Below are positions 1 through 9,439 of a stretch of 64,000 nucleotides of DNA, piece by piece. The translations under genes were made by a program, and so were the position numbers. The notes under the pieces were generated by a model. The model was not told the origin of the DNA, did not search any database, and saw only the letters and a program-made list of their open reading frames with translations. Each line of letters opens with the position of its first letter. The first letter of the stretch is position 1. This DNA is from Pseudomonas japonica. GTDB taxonomy: Bacteria > Pseudomonadota > Gammaproteobacteria > Pseudomonadales > Pseudomonadaceae. The stretch is from positions 124,001 to 188,000 of the forward strand of contig NZ_FZOL01000006.1 in assembly GCF_900188455.1 (NCBI RefSeq). Direction: 5' to 3'.

Positions 1-22
1 ACTCCTGATCCGTCATCCCGCC

Positions 23-66
23 AAAAGCCCGGCAGTGCCACAGCGGCATGTCGGGCTTTTTGCTTT
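23..66 (+). terminator. Rho-independent terminator upstream of fliS
   Basis: A 9-bp perfect stem (AAAAGCCCG / CGGGCTTTT) with further pairing inside is followed by a T-rich tract. It must end the transcript entering from the left; by gene order in pseudomonads that would be fliD, which lies outside the window. It isolates fliS as a new transcription unit. Confidence 0.85.
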
Positions 67-71
67 TTCCC

Positions 72-98
72 TAAAGTTTTTTGACGCGGCGCCGATAG
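72..98 (+). promoter_or_regulatory. Sigma-28 (FliA) promoter of fliS
   Basis: TAAAGTTT-N11-GCCGATAG is an almost exact match to the flagellar sigma-28 consensus (TAAAGTTT-N11-GCCGATAA). It starts directly after the upstream terminator and lies about 40 bp before the fliS start codon. It makes fliS and the following small gene a late, FliA-dependent unit, whose sigma factor is encoded 26 kb downstream. Confidence 0.88.
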
Positions 99-139
99 CC
101 CTGTCATAGAGACAATCGAGTTTTGGTGAGGTACACGCA

Positions 140-523
140 ATGAATCCGATGTTGGCCCTTCGGCAGTATCAGAAAATCAGTGCACAGGCGCAGACGTCCG
201 AAGCCAGCCCGCACCGTTTGGTGCAGATGCTGATGGAAGGTGGTCTGGACCGTATCGCCCAGGCCAAGGGCTCCCTCGAGCGCAGGGACATCGCAGGCAA
301 GGGCATCGCCATCGGCAAGGCCATCGGTATCATCGGTGGTCTGCGCGAAGGCCTGGATCGCGACAACATGACGTCGGAGCTGGAGCGTCTGGACAACCTC
401 TATCTCTACATGACCCGCCGTCTGACCGACGCCAACCTGAAGAACGATATCGCCGCGCTCGACGAAGTGAGCGATCTGTTGACCACGGTCAAGGAAGGCT
501 GGGACGCGGTCGCCCCACAATAA
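140..523 (+). CDS. fliS: Flagellin export chaperone FliS
   Basis: A 127-residue protein of normal FliS length. FliS is a cytoplasmic chaperone that binds the C-terminal disordered region of flagellin and delivers it to the type III export gate. The sequence shows the family's start (MNPMLALRQYQKISAQ), the conserved HRLVQMLMEGGLDRI helix and a C-terminal DLLTTVKEGWDAV segment. A GTGAGGT ribosome-binding site lies 8 bp before the ATG. It follows a terminator and a consensus FliA promoter and is followed after 24 bp by a FliT-like gene. The usual upstream neighbours (flagellin, fliD) are outside the window. Confidence 0.95.
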   Translation: MNPMLALRQYQKISAQAQTSEASPHRLVQMLMEGGLDRIAQAKGSLERRDIAGKGIAIGKAIGIIGGLREGLDRDNMTSELERLDNLYLYMTRRLTDANLKNDIAALDEVSDLLTTVKEGWDAVAPQ

Positions 524-547
524 CCAGTTGCGATAGAGGGTATCGTG

Positions 548-844
548 ATGAGTGCTGTGCTCAAGCGAATCGAGGAAACCCGGGAGGCGCTGGTCGGTGC
601 ATTGGCCAAGCGCGACTGGGAGGCGGTGGGTGAGCTGGACCAGGCTTGCCGTGTCTGCATGGACGAGGTGATGAGCGCGGAAGTGGTCGACGAGGAAGCC
701 CTGCGGGACAATCTCCAGGACCTGCTCGGGGTCTATCGGCAGTTGATCGACGTGGCGACGGAAGAGCGTCAGGCGATTGCCGACGAGATGTCAAAGATCA
801 AGCAGGCACAGCAGGCGACAAAGGTATACCATCTGTACCGCTGA
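548..844 (+). CDS. Small FliT-like flagellar protein
   Basis: This 98-residue protein is mostly helical and acidic (rich in E, D and A), with no membrane segment. Position directly after fliS and size suggest the FliT slot, a chaperone of the FliD cap, but sequence similarity to enteric FliT is weak by eye, so the name is withheld. The ATG at 548 is preferred over the adjacent GTG at 545 because a GAGGG motif lies 7 bp upstream of it. It shares the FliA-dependent unit with fliS. Confidence 0.75.
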   Translation: MSAVLKRIEETREALVGALAKRDWEAVGELDQACRVCMDEVMSAEVVDEEALRDNLQDLLGVYRQLIDVATEERQAIADEMSKIKQAQQATKVYHLYR

Positions 845-895
845 CGGTTGATCGAAAATCAGTTACGCGCCATAAATTTGACTGTGAAAGGTTTT

Positions 896-923
896 TTGAC
901 TTAACTAGTGGCTGTTTTCTAAT
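896..923 (+). promoter_or_regulatory. Sigma-70-like promoter of fleQ
   Basis: TTGACT (896-901), a 16-bp spacer and TCTAAT (918-923) form a good housekeeping promoter about 90 bp before fleQ. A vegetative promoter fits FleQ's place at the top of the flagellar cascade. Just downstream, GTCGGAA occurs twice (931 and 951), which could be an operator. Confidence 0.6.
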
Positions 924-962
924 TTCAGACGTCGGAACACTGACCGTTCAGTCGGAATGATG

Positions 963-989
963 TCGAGCATGCCCTTCGAAGGGTCTCGA
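963..989. repeat. Palindrome in the fleQ leader
   Basis: CCCTTCGAAGGG (972-983) is a perfect 12-bp palindrome flanked by TCGAG and CTCGA. It lies in the untranslated leader 25-50 bp before the fleQ start, so it could be a protein site or an mRNA hairpin. No T tract follows, so it is not a terminator. Confidence 0.5.
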
Positions 990-1013
990 GTTGACTAGGG
1001 AAGTTGCTATTGC

Positions 1014-2489
<1,476 letters not shown>

Positions 2490-2549
2490 CGCCTGTTCAT
2501 CGCTCGCCGTTTTCGTCGGCCGCTCATAAACCTTTCTGTTTGTGCGGTT

Positions 2550-2571
2550 AAGGCCCGTGCCTGCGGGCTTT
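2550..2571 (+). terminator. Weak terminator-like hairpin after fleQ
   Basis: AAGGCCCG-tgcctg-CGGGCTTT forms a stem of about seven pairs with one bulge and a short T run, 60 bp after the fleQ stop. It lies before the fleS sigma-54 promoter and would separate the two units. The T tract is only three bases, so confidence is low. Confidence 0.45.
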
Positions 2572-2615
2572 GCTCGATATTTCCCGCTGATCGTCCGATA
2601 TGACGGAAAAGTTTC

Positions 2616-2631
2616 CGGCATGGCTATTGCT
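2616..2631 (+). promoter_or_regulatory. Sigma-54 promoter of fleSR
   Basis: CGGCATGGCTATTGCT contains GG (2617-2618), exactly ten bases, then GC (2629-2630), with the TTGCT that typifies the -12 element. It lies about 40-55 bp before the fleS starts. FleQ-plus-RpoN control of fleSR is established for P. aeruginosa. Confidence 0.8.
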
Positions 2632-2668
2632 ATATCGCCCTCAACATACCGTTTTATGACGGTAAGCC

Positions 2669-3889
2669 ATGCGAGAGAGCACGATGCCCCACGCCGCCAC
2701 TTCTTCCCTTGAGCCGCAACGCGCGGAAGCTGCCGAGCAGCAGAGTCGCGTCGGTCTCGAGCAGGCGTTTGCCCTGTTCGACCAGATGTCCACCCAACTC
2801 AGCCAGTCCTACGACCTGCTCGAAGCGCGGGTCACCGAGCTCAAGGGCGAGCTGGCGGTGGTCAGTGCCCAGCGCATGGCCGAGCTGGCGGAAAAGGAGC
2901 GTCTGGCCAATCGCCTGCAGAACCTGCTGGACCTGCTGCCCGGCGGCGTGATCGTCATCGATGGCCATGGCTTGGTGCATGAAGCCAATCCGGCGGCGTG
3001 CGAGCTGCTTGGCGAACCGCTGGTGGGGGAGTTGTGGCGTCAGGTGATCGCCCGCAGCTTCGCTCCGCGCGAAGACGACGGTCATGAAATCTCCCTGCGG
3101 GACGGCCGCCGTCTGTCCATCGCCACCCGTTCGCTGGACGCCGAGCCGGGCCAGCTGGTGCTGCTCAACGACCTGACCGAAACCCGCCATCTGCAGGATC
3201 AGCTCGCCCGTCACGAGCGGCTGTCGACCCTCGGGCGCATGGTCGCCTCGCTTGCCCACCAGATCCGCACGCCGCTGTCGGCGGCCTTGCTCTACGCCAG
3301 TCACCTGGCCGAGCAGGACCTGCCGCTGGACACCCGGCAGCGTTTCGCCGGCAATCTCAAGGAGCGCCTGCACGAACTGGAGCACCAGGTGCGCGACATG
3401 CTGGTGTTCGCCCGCGGCGAACTGCCGATGACCGACCGGTTGACCCCGAAAGCGCTGTTCCAGGCGCTGCAGCAGGCGGCGCAGACCCAGGTGCACGGTC
3501 ACGCGGTGCGCTGGCAGTGCGATAGCCACCTGGGTGAGCTGTTGTGCAACCGTGACACCCTGGTCGGCGCGCTGCTCAACCTGATCGAAAATGCCCTGCA
3601 GGCCAGCGAGGGTTGCGCCCGCCTGAAGGTTCATCTCTACCGGCGCGGCAACAGCCTGCGCCTGTGCGTCAGTGACGCCGGTTCGGGTATCGACGGTGAT
3701 CTGCTGCAGCGCCTGGGCGAACCCTTCCTCACCACCAAATCGACCGGTACCGGCCTCGGCCTGGCGGTGGTCAAGGCGGTTGCACGGGCTCATCAGGGCG
3801 AGTTGCACCTGCGTTCGCGCAAGGGGCGTGGCACCTGCGCCGTGGTCAGCCTGCCGCTGATCGGCGCGGCGCTGGAGGGTGCGGCATGA
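2669..3889 (+). CDS. fleS: Sensor histidine kinase FleS
   Basis: A 406-residue soluble kinase with no transmembrane segment. An N-terminal helical/coiled-coil part (about 20-85) is followed by a PAS-like domain (about 88-170), a HisKA dimerisation helix with the phospho-accepting His in SLAHQIRTPLSAAL, and a HATPase domain with N box LIENALQ and G boxes SDAGSGID and STGTGLGLAV. It phosphorylates FleR. An in-frame ATG at 2684 has a GAGAGAG motif four bases upstream and is an equally good start, giving 401 residues. fleS overlaps fleR by 4 bp (ATGA), so the pair is translationally coupled. Confidence 0.95.
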   Translation: MRESTMPHAATSSLEPQRAEAAEQQSRVGLEQAFALFDQMSTQLSQSYDLLEARVTELKGELAVVSAQRMAELAEKERLANRLQNLLDLLPGGVIVIDGHGLVHEANPAACELLGEPLVGELWRQVIARSFAPREDDGHEISLRDGRRLSIATRSLDAEPGQLVLLNDLTETRHLQDQLARHERLSTLGRMVASLAHQIRTPLSAALLYASHLAEQDLPLDTRQRFAGNLKERLHELEHQVRDMLVFARGELPMTDRLTPKALFQALQQAAQTQVHGHAVRWQCDSHLGELLCNRDTLVGALLNLIENALQASEGCARLKVHLYRRGNSLRLCVSDAGSGIDGDLLQRLGEPFLTTKSTGTGLGLAVVKAVARAHQGELHLRSRKGRGTCAVVSLPLIGAALEGAA

Positions 3890-5277
3890 GCGTGATCAAG
3901 GTGCTCCTGGTCGAGGACGACCGCTCCCTGCGCCAGGCCCTGGGTGACACCCTGGAACTGGGTGGTTTCGCCTGGCGTGCCGCCGGTTCCGCGGAAGAGG
4001 CCCTGGAGATGGTCGGCGCCGAGGGCTTCAGCCTGGTGGTCAGCGACGTCAACATGCCGGGCATGGACGGCCATCAGTTGCTCGCCCGCCTGCGCTCCGT
4101 GCAACCGCAATTGCCGGTGCTGCTGATGACCGCCCATGCGGCGGTGGAGCGGGCGGTGGATGCCATGCGCCAGGGCGCCGCGGACTACCTGGTCAAACCC
4201 TTCGAACCCCGTGCCTTGCTCGACCTGGTTGCCCGCCACGCCCTCGGCGCCGCCAGCGCTGTCGATGCCGAAGGCCCGGTCGCCTGCGAGCCGGCCAGCG
4301 CGCAATTGCTGGAGCTGGCCGCGCGGGTCGCGCGCAGCGAGTCCACCGTGCTGATTTCCGGCGAGTCGGGGACCGGCAAGGAAGTGCTGGCGCGCTACAT
4401 CCATCAGCAATCGCCGCGGGCCAGCCAGCCATTCGTGGCGATCAACTGCGCGGCGATTCCCGACAACATGCTCGAGGCCACCCTGTTCGGCCATGAGAAG
4501 GGTTCGTTCACCGGCGCCATCGCGGCGCAGGCGGGCAAGTTCGAACAGGCCGATGGCGGCACGCTGCTGCTGGACGAGATTTCCGAGATGCCGCTGGCGC
4601 TGCAGGCCAAGCTCCTGCGCGTGCTGCAGGAGCGCGAAGTGGAGCGGGTTGGCGGGCGCAAGCCGATTGCCCTGGATATCCGTGTGGTCGCCACCACCAA
4701 CCGCGACCTGGCGGGGGAGGTGGCGGCGGGACGCTTCCGCGAGGACCTGTTCTATCGCCTGTCGGTATTCCCGCTGGCGTGGCGTCCGTTGAGAGAACGG
4801 AGCGCCGATATTCTGCCATTGGCCGAGCGTCTGCTCTTGCGCCACGTCAATAAAATGAAGCACGCGCCTGTCAGGCTCTCCGAGGAAGCCAAGGCCTGCC
4901 TGCAGGGCTATCCGTGGCCTGGCAACGTGCGCGAACTGGACAACGCCCTCCAGCGGGCGCTGATCCTGCAGCAGGGTGGCCTGATCGCCGCGGCGGACTT
5001 CTGCCTGGCCGGCGTGCTGCCGGTACTGGCGCCACGCCCCGCGCCGCAGCCGGCGCCGGCGTCGGTGGCGGAAAACCAGGAGCCGGGCGGGTTGGGTGAC
5101 GACTTGCGCCGGCATGAATTCCAGATGATCATCGACACCCTTCGCGCCGAGCGCGGCCGCCGCAAGGAAGCCGCCGAGCGCCTGGGCATCAGTCCGCGGA
5201 CCCTGCGCTACAAACTGGCGCAGATGCGCGACGCGGGCATGGATGTCGAGGCGAGCCTTTACGCCACGGGGCTTTGA
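3886..5277 (+). CDS. fleR: Response regulator FleR, sigma-54 activator
   Basis: A 463-residue NtrC-type regulator. A true receiver domain (phospho-acceptor Asp in VVSDVNMPGMDG, Lys in LVKPFEP) precedes an AAA+ domain with Walker A GESGTGKE (about 160) and a C-terminal Fis-type helix-turn-helix (AAERLGISPRTLRYKL). The sigma-54 contact loop reads GSFTGA rather than GAFTGA, a substitution seen in other functional activators. FleR with RpoN drives class III genes for the hook, rod and fliK in pseudomonads. It overlaps fleS by 4 bp and is followed by the fliE sigma-54 promoter. Confidence 0.96.
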   Translation: MSVIKVLLVEDDRSLRQALGDTLELGGFAWRAAGSAEEALEMVGAEGFSLVVSDVNMPGMDGHQLLARLRSVQPQLPVLLMTAHAAVERAVDAMRQGAADYLVKPFEPRALLDLVARHALGAASAVDAEGPVACEPASAQLLELAARVARSESTVLISGESGTGKEVLARYIHQQSPRASQPFVAINCAAIPDNMLEATLFGHEKGSFTGAIAAQAGKFEQADGGTLLLDEISEMPLALQAKLLRVLQEREVERVGGRKPIALDIRVVATTNRDLAGEVAAGRFREDLFYRLSVFPLAWRPLRERSADILPLAERLLLRHVNKMKHAPVRLSEEAKACLQGYPWPGNVRELDNALQRALILQQGGLIAAADFCLAGVLPVLAPRPAPQPAPASVAENQEPGGLGDDLRRHEFQMIIDTLRAERGRRKEAAERLGISPRTLRYKLAQMRDAGMDVEASLYATGL

Positions 5278-5317
5278 GGATGGCTGGTCATCGTTTTGCA
5301 AAATCGTCGGGCCTAGC

Positions 5318-5333
5318 TGGCACTCTTGTTGCT
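5318..5333 (+). promoter_or_regulatory. Sigma-54 promoter of fliEFGHIJ
   Basis: TGGCACTCTTGTTGCT is essentially consensus (TGGCAC-N5-TTGCT), with GG at 5319-5320 and GC at 5331-5332. It lies 62 bp before the fliE start and only 40 bp after the fleR stop. It is the cleanest sigma-54 site in the window. Confidence 0.93.
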
Positions 5334-5394
5334 AAGTCCTGTTCATCCGCTGCGTGAGTGTCAAAAATCTGCGGGCCGTCGGAGAGAGAAGTTC

Positions 5395-5724
5395 ATGAGC
5401 CAAGGTGTTGAATTCAATCGGTTGATGCTGGACATGCGCGCCATGCAGGCGGAAGCCATGTCGGCGCCGAAGGCCGTGCAGTCGCCCGCCGAACTGGGGC
5501 AGAGCAGTTTCGCCGACATGCTGGGTCAGGCCATCAACAAGGTCAACGACACCCAGCAGGCCTCCTCGCAACTGGCCAATGCCTTCGAGATCGGCAAGAG
5601 CGGCGTCGACCTGACCGACGTGATGATCGCTTCGCAGAAGGCCAGCGTGTCGTTCCAGGCGCTGACCCAGGTGCGCAACAAGCTGGTCCAGTCGTATCAA
5701 GACATCATGCAGATGCCGGTTTAA
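5395..5724 (+). CDS. fliE: Flagellar basal-body adaptor FliE
   Basis: A 109-residue protein, the usual size for FliE, which links the MS ring to the proximal rod and is itself a type III export substrate. The C-terminal block ([19 protein letters not shown] followed by [16 protein letters not shown]) is the family signature and resembles rod proteins. The ATG at 5395 follows a GGAGAGAGAAG ribosome site; an upstream in-frame start at 5326 would fall inside the sigma-54 promoter and is rejected. First gene of fliEFGHIJ. Confidence 0.95.
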   Translation: MSQGVEFNRLMLDMRAMQAEAMSAPKAVQSPAELGQSSFADMLGQAINKVNDTQQASSQLANAFEIGKSGVDLTDVMIASQKASVSFQALTQVRNKLVQSYQDIMQMPV

Positions 5725-5739
5725 GGCGGGATTTGATTC

Positions 5740-7521
5740 ATGGCCGATGCAGTCGTCGATAACGTGCCCGCCAAGGGCACCCCGCCAGCGCCCAAACCGC
5801 CGCTGTTCGGCATGTCGTTCCTGGAAAACCTTTCGCAGATGCCCATGCTGCGGCAGATCGGCCTGCTGGTCGGCCTGGCCGCCAGCGTCGCCATCGGTTT
5901 CGCCGTGGTCCTCTGGTCGCAGCAGCCGGACTACCGTCCGCTGTATGGCAGCCTCAACGGCATGGACACCAAGCAGGTCATGGAAACCCTGGCCGCCGCG
6001 GACATTCCCTACAACGTCGAGCCCAATTCCGGTGCACTGCTGGTCAAGGCCGACGACATCTCCCGTGCGCGCCTGAAGCTCGCCGCCGCCGGCGTGGCGC
6101 CGAGCGACGGCAATGTCGGTTTCGAGATCCTCGACAAGGAACAGGGCCTCGGCACCAGTCAGTTCATGGAAGCCACCCGCTACCGTCGCGGCCTCGAAGG
6201 CGAGCTGGCGCGGACCATCTCCGCCCTGAGCAACGTCAAGGGCGCCCGCGTGCACCTGGCGATCCCGAAAAGCTCGGTGTTCGTGCGCGACGAGCGCAAG
6301 CCGAGCGCCTCGGTGCTGGTCGAGCTGTATCCGGGCCGTGCCCTGGAAGCCGGTCAGGTCATGGCCATCGTCAACCTGGTGGCGACCAGCGTGCCGGAAC
6401 TGGACAAGTCCCAGGTCACGGTGGTCGACCAGAAGGGCAACCTGCTCTCCAGCCAGCTGGAAAACACCGAGCTCACCGTCGCCGGCAAGCAGTTCGACTA
6501 CTCCCGGCGCATGGAAGGCCTGATGACCCAGCGGGTGCACAACATCCTGCAGCCGGTGCTGGGCAACGACCGCTACAAGGCCGAAGTCTCCGCCGACGTC
6601 GATTTCAGCGCCGTCGAGTCCACCGCCGAACAGTTCAACCCGGACCAGCCGGCGCTGCGCAGCGAGCAGTCGGTCAGCGAGCAGCGCTCCAGCAGCTCGG
6701 GCCCGCAAGGCGTGCCAGGGGCGCTGAGCAACCAGCCGCCGGGCCCGGCCTCCGCGCCGCAGACCACCGGTGGCGGCGCCGCCGGCGCAGCCGCGGCGAT
6801 CCAGCCCGGTCAGCCGCTGCTCGACGCCAACGGCCAGCAGGTCATGGATCCGGCCACCGGCCAGCCGATGCTCGCGCCGTATCCGGCGGACAAGCGTCAG
6901 CAGTCGACCAAGAACTTCGAACTGGACCGTTCCATCAGCCATACCCGTCAGCAGCAGGGTCGCCTGACCCGCCTGTCGGTCGCGGTGGTGGTGGACGATC
7001 AGGTCAAGATCGATCCGGCCAACGGCAACACCACCACCGTGCCGTGGAGTGCCGAGGACCTGGCGCGTTTCACCCGCCTGGTGCAGGACGCGGTGGGCTT
7101 CGACGCCAGTCGTGGCGACAGCGTCAGCGTGATCAACGTGCCGTTCGCCGCCGACCGTGGCGAGGCCATCGCCGAGATTCCGTTCTACTCGCAGCCGTGG
7201 TTCTGGGACATCGTCAAGCAGGTGCTCGGCGTGTTGTTCATCCTCGTGCTGGTGTTCGGGGTCCTGCGTCCGGTGCTCAACAACATCACCGGTGGCGGCA
7301 AGCAATCGAGCAGCGACAGCGACATGGAGCTGGGCAGCATGATCGGTCTGGATGGCGAACTGGCCAACGACCGCGTGAGCCTGGGTGGTCCGCAAAGCAT
7401 CCTCTTGCCTAGTCCGAGCGAGGGCTACGACGCCCAGCTCAACGCTATCAAGAGTCTGGTGGCAGAAGACCCGGGTCGCGTGGCCCAGGTCGTGAAAGAG
7501 TGGATCAACGCCGATGAGTGA
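5740..7521 (+). CDS. fliF: Flagellar MS-ring protein FliF
   Basis: A 593-residue inner-membrane ring protein on which export apparatus, rod and C ring assemble. A first transmembrane helix (about 45-65) is followed by the YscJ/FliF ring-building motifs (RRGLEGELARTISALSNV), a long Gly/Pro/Gln-rich variable linker (about 310-390), a second ring domain and a C-terminal transmembrane helix (about 485-510). The cytoplasmic tail that binds FliG includes LNAIKSLVAEDPGRVAQVVKEW. The stop overlaps the fliG start by 8 bp. Second gene of the fliE operon. Confidence 0.97.
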   Translation: MADAVVDNVPAKGTPPAPKPPLFGMSFLENLSQMPMLRQIGLLVGLAASVAIGFAVVLWSQQPDYRPLYGSLNGMDTKQVMETLAAADIPYNVEPNSGALLVKADDISRARLKLAAAGVAPSDGNVGFEILDKEQGLGTSQFMEATRYRRGLEGELARTISALSNVKGARVHLAIPKSSVFVRDERKPSASVLVELYPGRALEAGQVMAIVNLVATSVPELDKSQVTVVDQKGNLLSSQLENTELTVAGKQFDYSRRMEGLMTQRVHNILQPVLGNDRYKAEVSADVDFSAVESTAEQFNPDQPALRSEQSVSEQRSSSSGPQGVPGALSNQPPGPASAPQTTGGGAAGAAAAIQPGQPLLDANGQQVMDPATGQPMLAPYPADKRQQSTKNFELDRSISHTRQQQGRLTRLSVAVVVDDQVKIDPANGNTTTVPWSAEDLARFTRLVQDAVGFDASRGDSVSVINVPFAADRGEAIAEIPFYSQPWFWDIVKQVLGVLFILVLVFGVLRPVLNNITGGGKQSSSDSDMELGSMIGLDGELANDRVSLGGPQSILLPSPSEGYDAQLNAIKSLVAEDPGRVAQVVKEWINADE

Positions 7522-8533
7522 CAATCGAGCCCTGACTTCCAAGCTCACCCGCGTCGACAAGGCAGCCATCCTGCTGCTGTCGCTGGGCGAGACCGACGCC
7601 GCGCAGGTATTGCGGCACATGGGGCCGAAAGAGGTCCAGCGGGTGGGCGTGGCCATGGCGCAGATGGGTAACGTCCATCGCGAGCAGGTCGAGCAGGTCA
7701 TGAGCGAGTTCGTCGAGATCGTCGGCGACCAGACCAGCCTGGGTGTCGGCTCCGATGGCTACATCCGCAAGATGCTCACCCAGGCCCTTGGCGAGGACAA
7801 GGCCAACGGCCTGATCGACCGCATTCTCCTGGGCGGCAACACCAGCGGCCTGGACAGCCTGAAGTGGATGGAGCCGCGCGCGGTCGCCGACGTCATTCGC
7901 TACGAGCACCCGCAGATCCAGGCGATCGTCGTGGCCTACCTCGACCCCGACCAGGCCGGCGAGGTGCTGGGCAACTTCGACCACAAGGTGCGCCTCGACA
8001 TCATCCTTCGCGTGTCGTCGCTGAACACCGTGCAGCCGGCGGCGCTGAAGGAACTCAACCAGATCCTCGAGAAGCAGTTCTCCGGCAACTCCAATGCCGC
8101 GCGCACCACCCTGGGCGGTATCAAGCGCGCCGCGGACATCATGAACTTCCTCGACAGTTCGGTGGAAGGCCAGCTCATGGACGCGATCCGCGATATCGAC
8201 GGCGACCTGTCCGAGCAGATCGAAGACCTCATGTTCGTCTTCAACAACCTGGCCGACGTCGACGATCGCGGTATCCAGGCGCTGCTGCGCGAGGTGTCCT
8301 CCGACGTCCTGGTGGTGTCGCTCAAGGGTGCCGACGAGAAGGTCAAGGACAAGATCTTCAAGAACATGTCCAAGCGGGCTTCCGAGCTGCTGCGCGACGA
8401 CCTCGAGGCCAAGGGCCCGGTCCGTGTCAGCGACGTGGAAACCGCGCAGAAGGAAATCCTCACCATCGCCCGCCGCATGGCCGAAGCCGGCGAAATCGTG
8501 CTGGGCGGCAAAGGTGCCGAAGAGATGATCTGA
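7514..8533 (+). CDS. fliG: Flagellar motor switch protein FliG
   Basis: A 339-residue C-ring protein that binds FliF through its N-terminal domain and transmits torque from the stators through its C-terminal domain. The conserved EHPQIQAIVVAYLD (EHPQ hinge/ARM-M region) and the C-terminal torque helix with alternating charges (REVSSDVLVVSLKGADEKVKDKIFKNMSKRASELLRDDLE) are clear. Length is normal. It overlaps fliF by 8 bp, but the gap to fliH is 114 bp and holds two hairpins, unlike the rest of this compact operon. Confidence 0.97.
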   Translation: MSDNRALTSKLTRVDKAAILLLSLGETDAAQVLRHMGPKEVQRVGVAMAQMGNVHREQVEQVMSEFVEIVGDQTSLGVGSDGYIRKMLTQALGEDKANGLIDRILLGGNTSGLDSLKWMEPRAVADVIRYEHPQIQAIVVAYLDPDQAGEVLGNFDHKVRLDIILRVSSLNTVQPAALKELNQILEKQFSGNSNAARTTLGGIKRAADIMNFLDSSVEGQLMDAIRDIDGDLSEQIEDLMFVFNNLADVDDRGIQALLREVSSDVLVVSLKGADEKVKDKIFKNMSKRASELLRDDLEAKGPVRVSDVETAQKEILTIARRMAEAGEIVLGGKGAEEMI

Positions 8534-8539
8534 CGTGTC

Positions 8540-8607
8540 GGCGCCGCTCCTCCGGGAGCGGTGCCGGCCAGGCTTGGCCAGGCAGCCCGCGGTGCGGGAC
8601 AGCCTGG
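8540..8607 (+). repeat. Two stem-loops in the fliG-fliH spacer
   Basis: GGCGCCGCTCC/GGGAGCGGTGCC (8540-8565) is an 11-pair hairpin with a three-base loop. CCAGGCT (8568-8574) pairs with AGCCTGG (8601-8607) around an inner CCCGC/GCGGG stem. Neither is followed by a T tract, so they look like RNA stability or processing structures rather than terminators. The spacer holds no credible open frame. Confidence 0.6.
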
Positions 8608-8647
8608 GCCCGATCATCCGCAACCCGACTTTTGAGCGCATGGAATC

Positions 8648-9439
8648 ATGTCGACCAACGAGCATTTGAGTGAACTGATCCGCGCCCGCGACCTCGAGGG
8701 ATTCGACCGCTGGGCGCTGCCCAGTTTCGACCCGGAACCCGAACCCGAGCCGGAACCTGAGCCGGAACCCGAGGAGATCGTCGAGGAAGTGCCGCTGGAG
8801 GAAGTGCAGCCGCTGACCCTCGAAGAGCTCGAAAGCATTCGCCAGGAGGCCTACAACGAAGGCTTCGCCACCGGTGAGCGCGAAGGCTTCCACAGCACCC
8901 AGCTCAAGGTCCGTCAGGAAGCCGAGGTGGCCCTGAAGGCCCGCCTGGAAAGCCTGGAACAGTTGATGGGCCATCTGCTCGAACCCATCGCCGAGCAGGA
9001 CGCGCAGATCGAGAAGCAACTGGTGCACCTGGTCAGCCATATAGCCCGGGAGGTGATCGGTCGCGAACTGAAGACCGATTCCAGCCAGGTCACCCATGTC
9101 CTGCGCGAAGCCCTCAAGCTGCTGCCCATGGGCGCGGAGAACATCCGTATCCATATCAACCCCCAGGATTTCGCCCTGGCCAAGGCCCTGCGCGAGCGCC
9201 ACGAGGAAAACTGGCGCCTGCTTGAAGATGACAGCCTGCAGCCCGGTGGCTGCTGGATCGAAACCGCCCACAGCCGTATCGATGCGACGGTGGAAACCCG
9301 TACCGAGAAAGCCATCCAGCAACTGTTCGACCAGTTGCACGACCAGAGCCTGCACCCGGCGACGCCGGACCTGCATATCGACCTGCGGGACAGGCAGGGT
9401 GTCGCGGTCGAGGAAGCGGAAACCAGCGATGCGCCTTGA
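8648..9439 (+). CDS. fliH: Flagellar export stator FliH
   Basis: A 263-residue FliH, the peripheral-stalk protein that dimerises, binds the FliI ATPase and anchors it near the C ring. The N-terminal region is disordered and holds a run of alternating Pro-Glu pairs (about residues 34-47). A long helix/coiled coil and the C-terminal domain ([36 protein letters not shown]) follow; the latter matches the HrpE/YscL/FliH family and its V/E-ATPase stalk relatives. It overlaps fliI by 11 bp. Confidence 0.94.
   Translation: MSTNEHLSELIRARDLEGFDRWALPSFDPEPEPEPEPEPEPEEIVEEVPLEEVQPLTLEELESIRQEAYNEGFATGEREGFHSTQLKVRQEAEVALKARLESLEQLMGHLLEPIAEQDAQIEKQLVHLVSHIAREVIGRELKTDSSQVTHVLREALKLLPMGAENIRIHINPQDFALAKALRERHEENWRLLEDDSLQPGGCWIETAHSRIDATVETRTEKAIQQLFDQLHDQSLHPATPDLHIDLRDRQGVAVEEAETSDAP

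Noticed and set aside
126-139. GG-N10-GC match just before fliS
   Set aside because: It overlaps the ribosome-binding site and would start transcription inside the gene; a near-consensus sigma-28 promoter already explains expression.
963-989. Terminator before fleQ
   Set aside because: The palindrome lacks a T tract and lies between the fleQ promoter and its start codon.
4486-4510. FleR GSFTGA instead of GAFTGA as a loss of sigma-54 contact
   Set aside because: Ser at this position occurs in working activators, and fleR is otherwise intact with a full receiver and helix-turn-helix.
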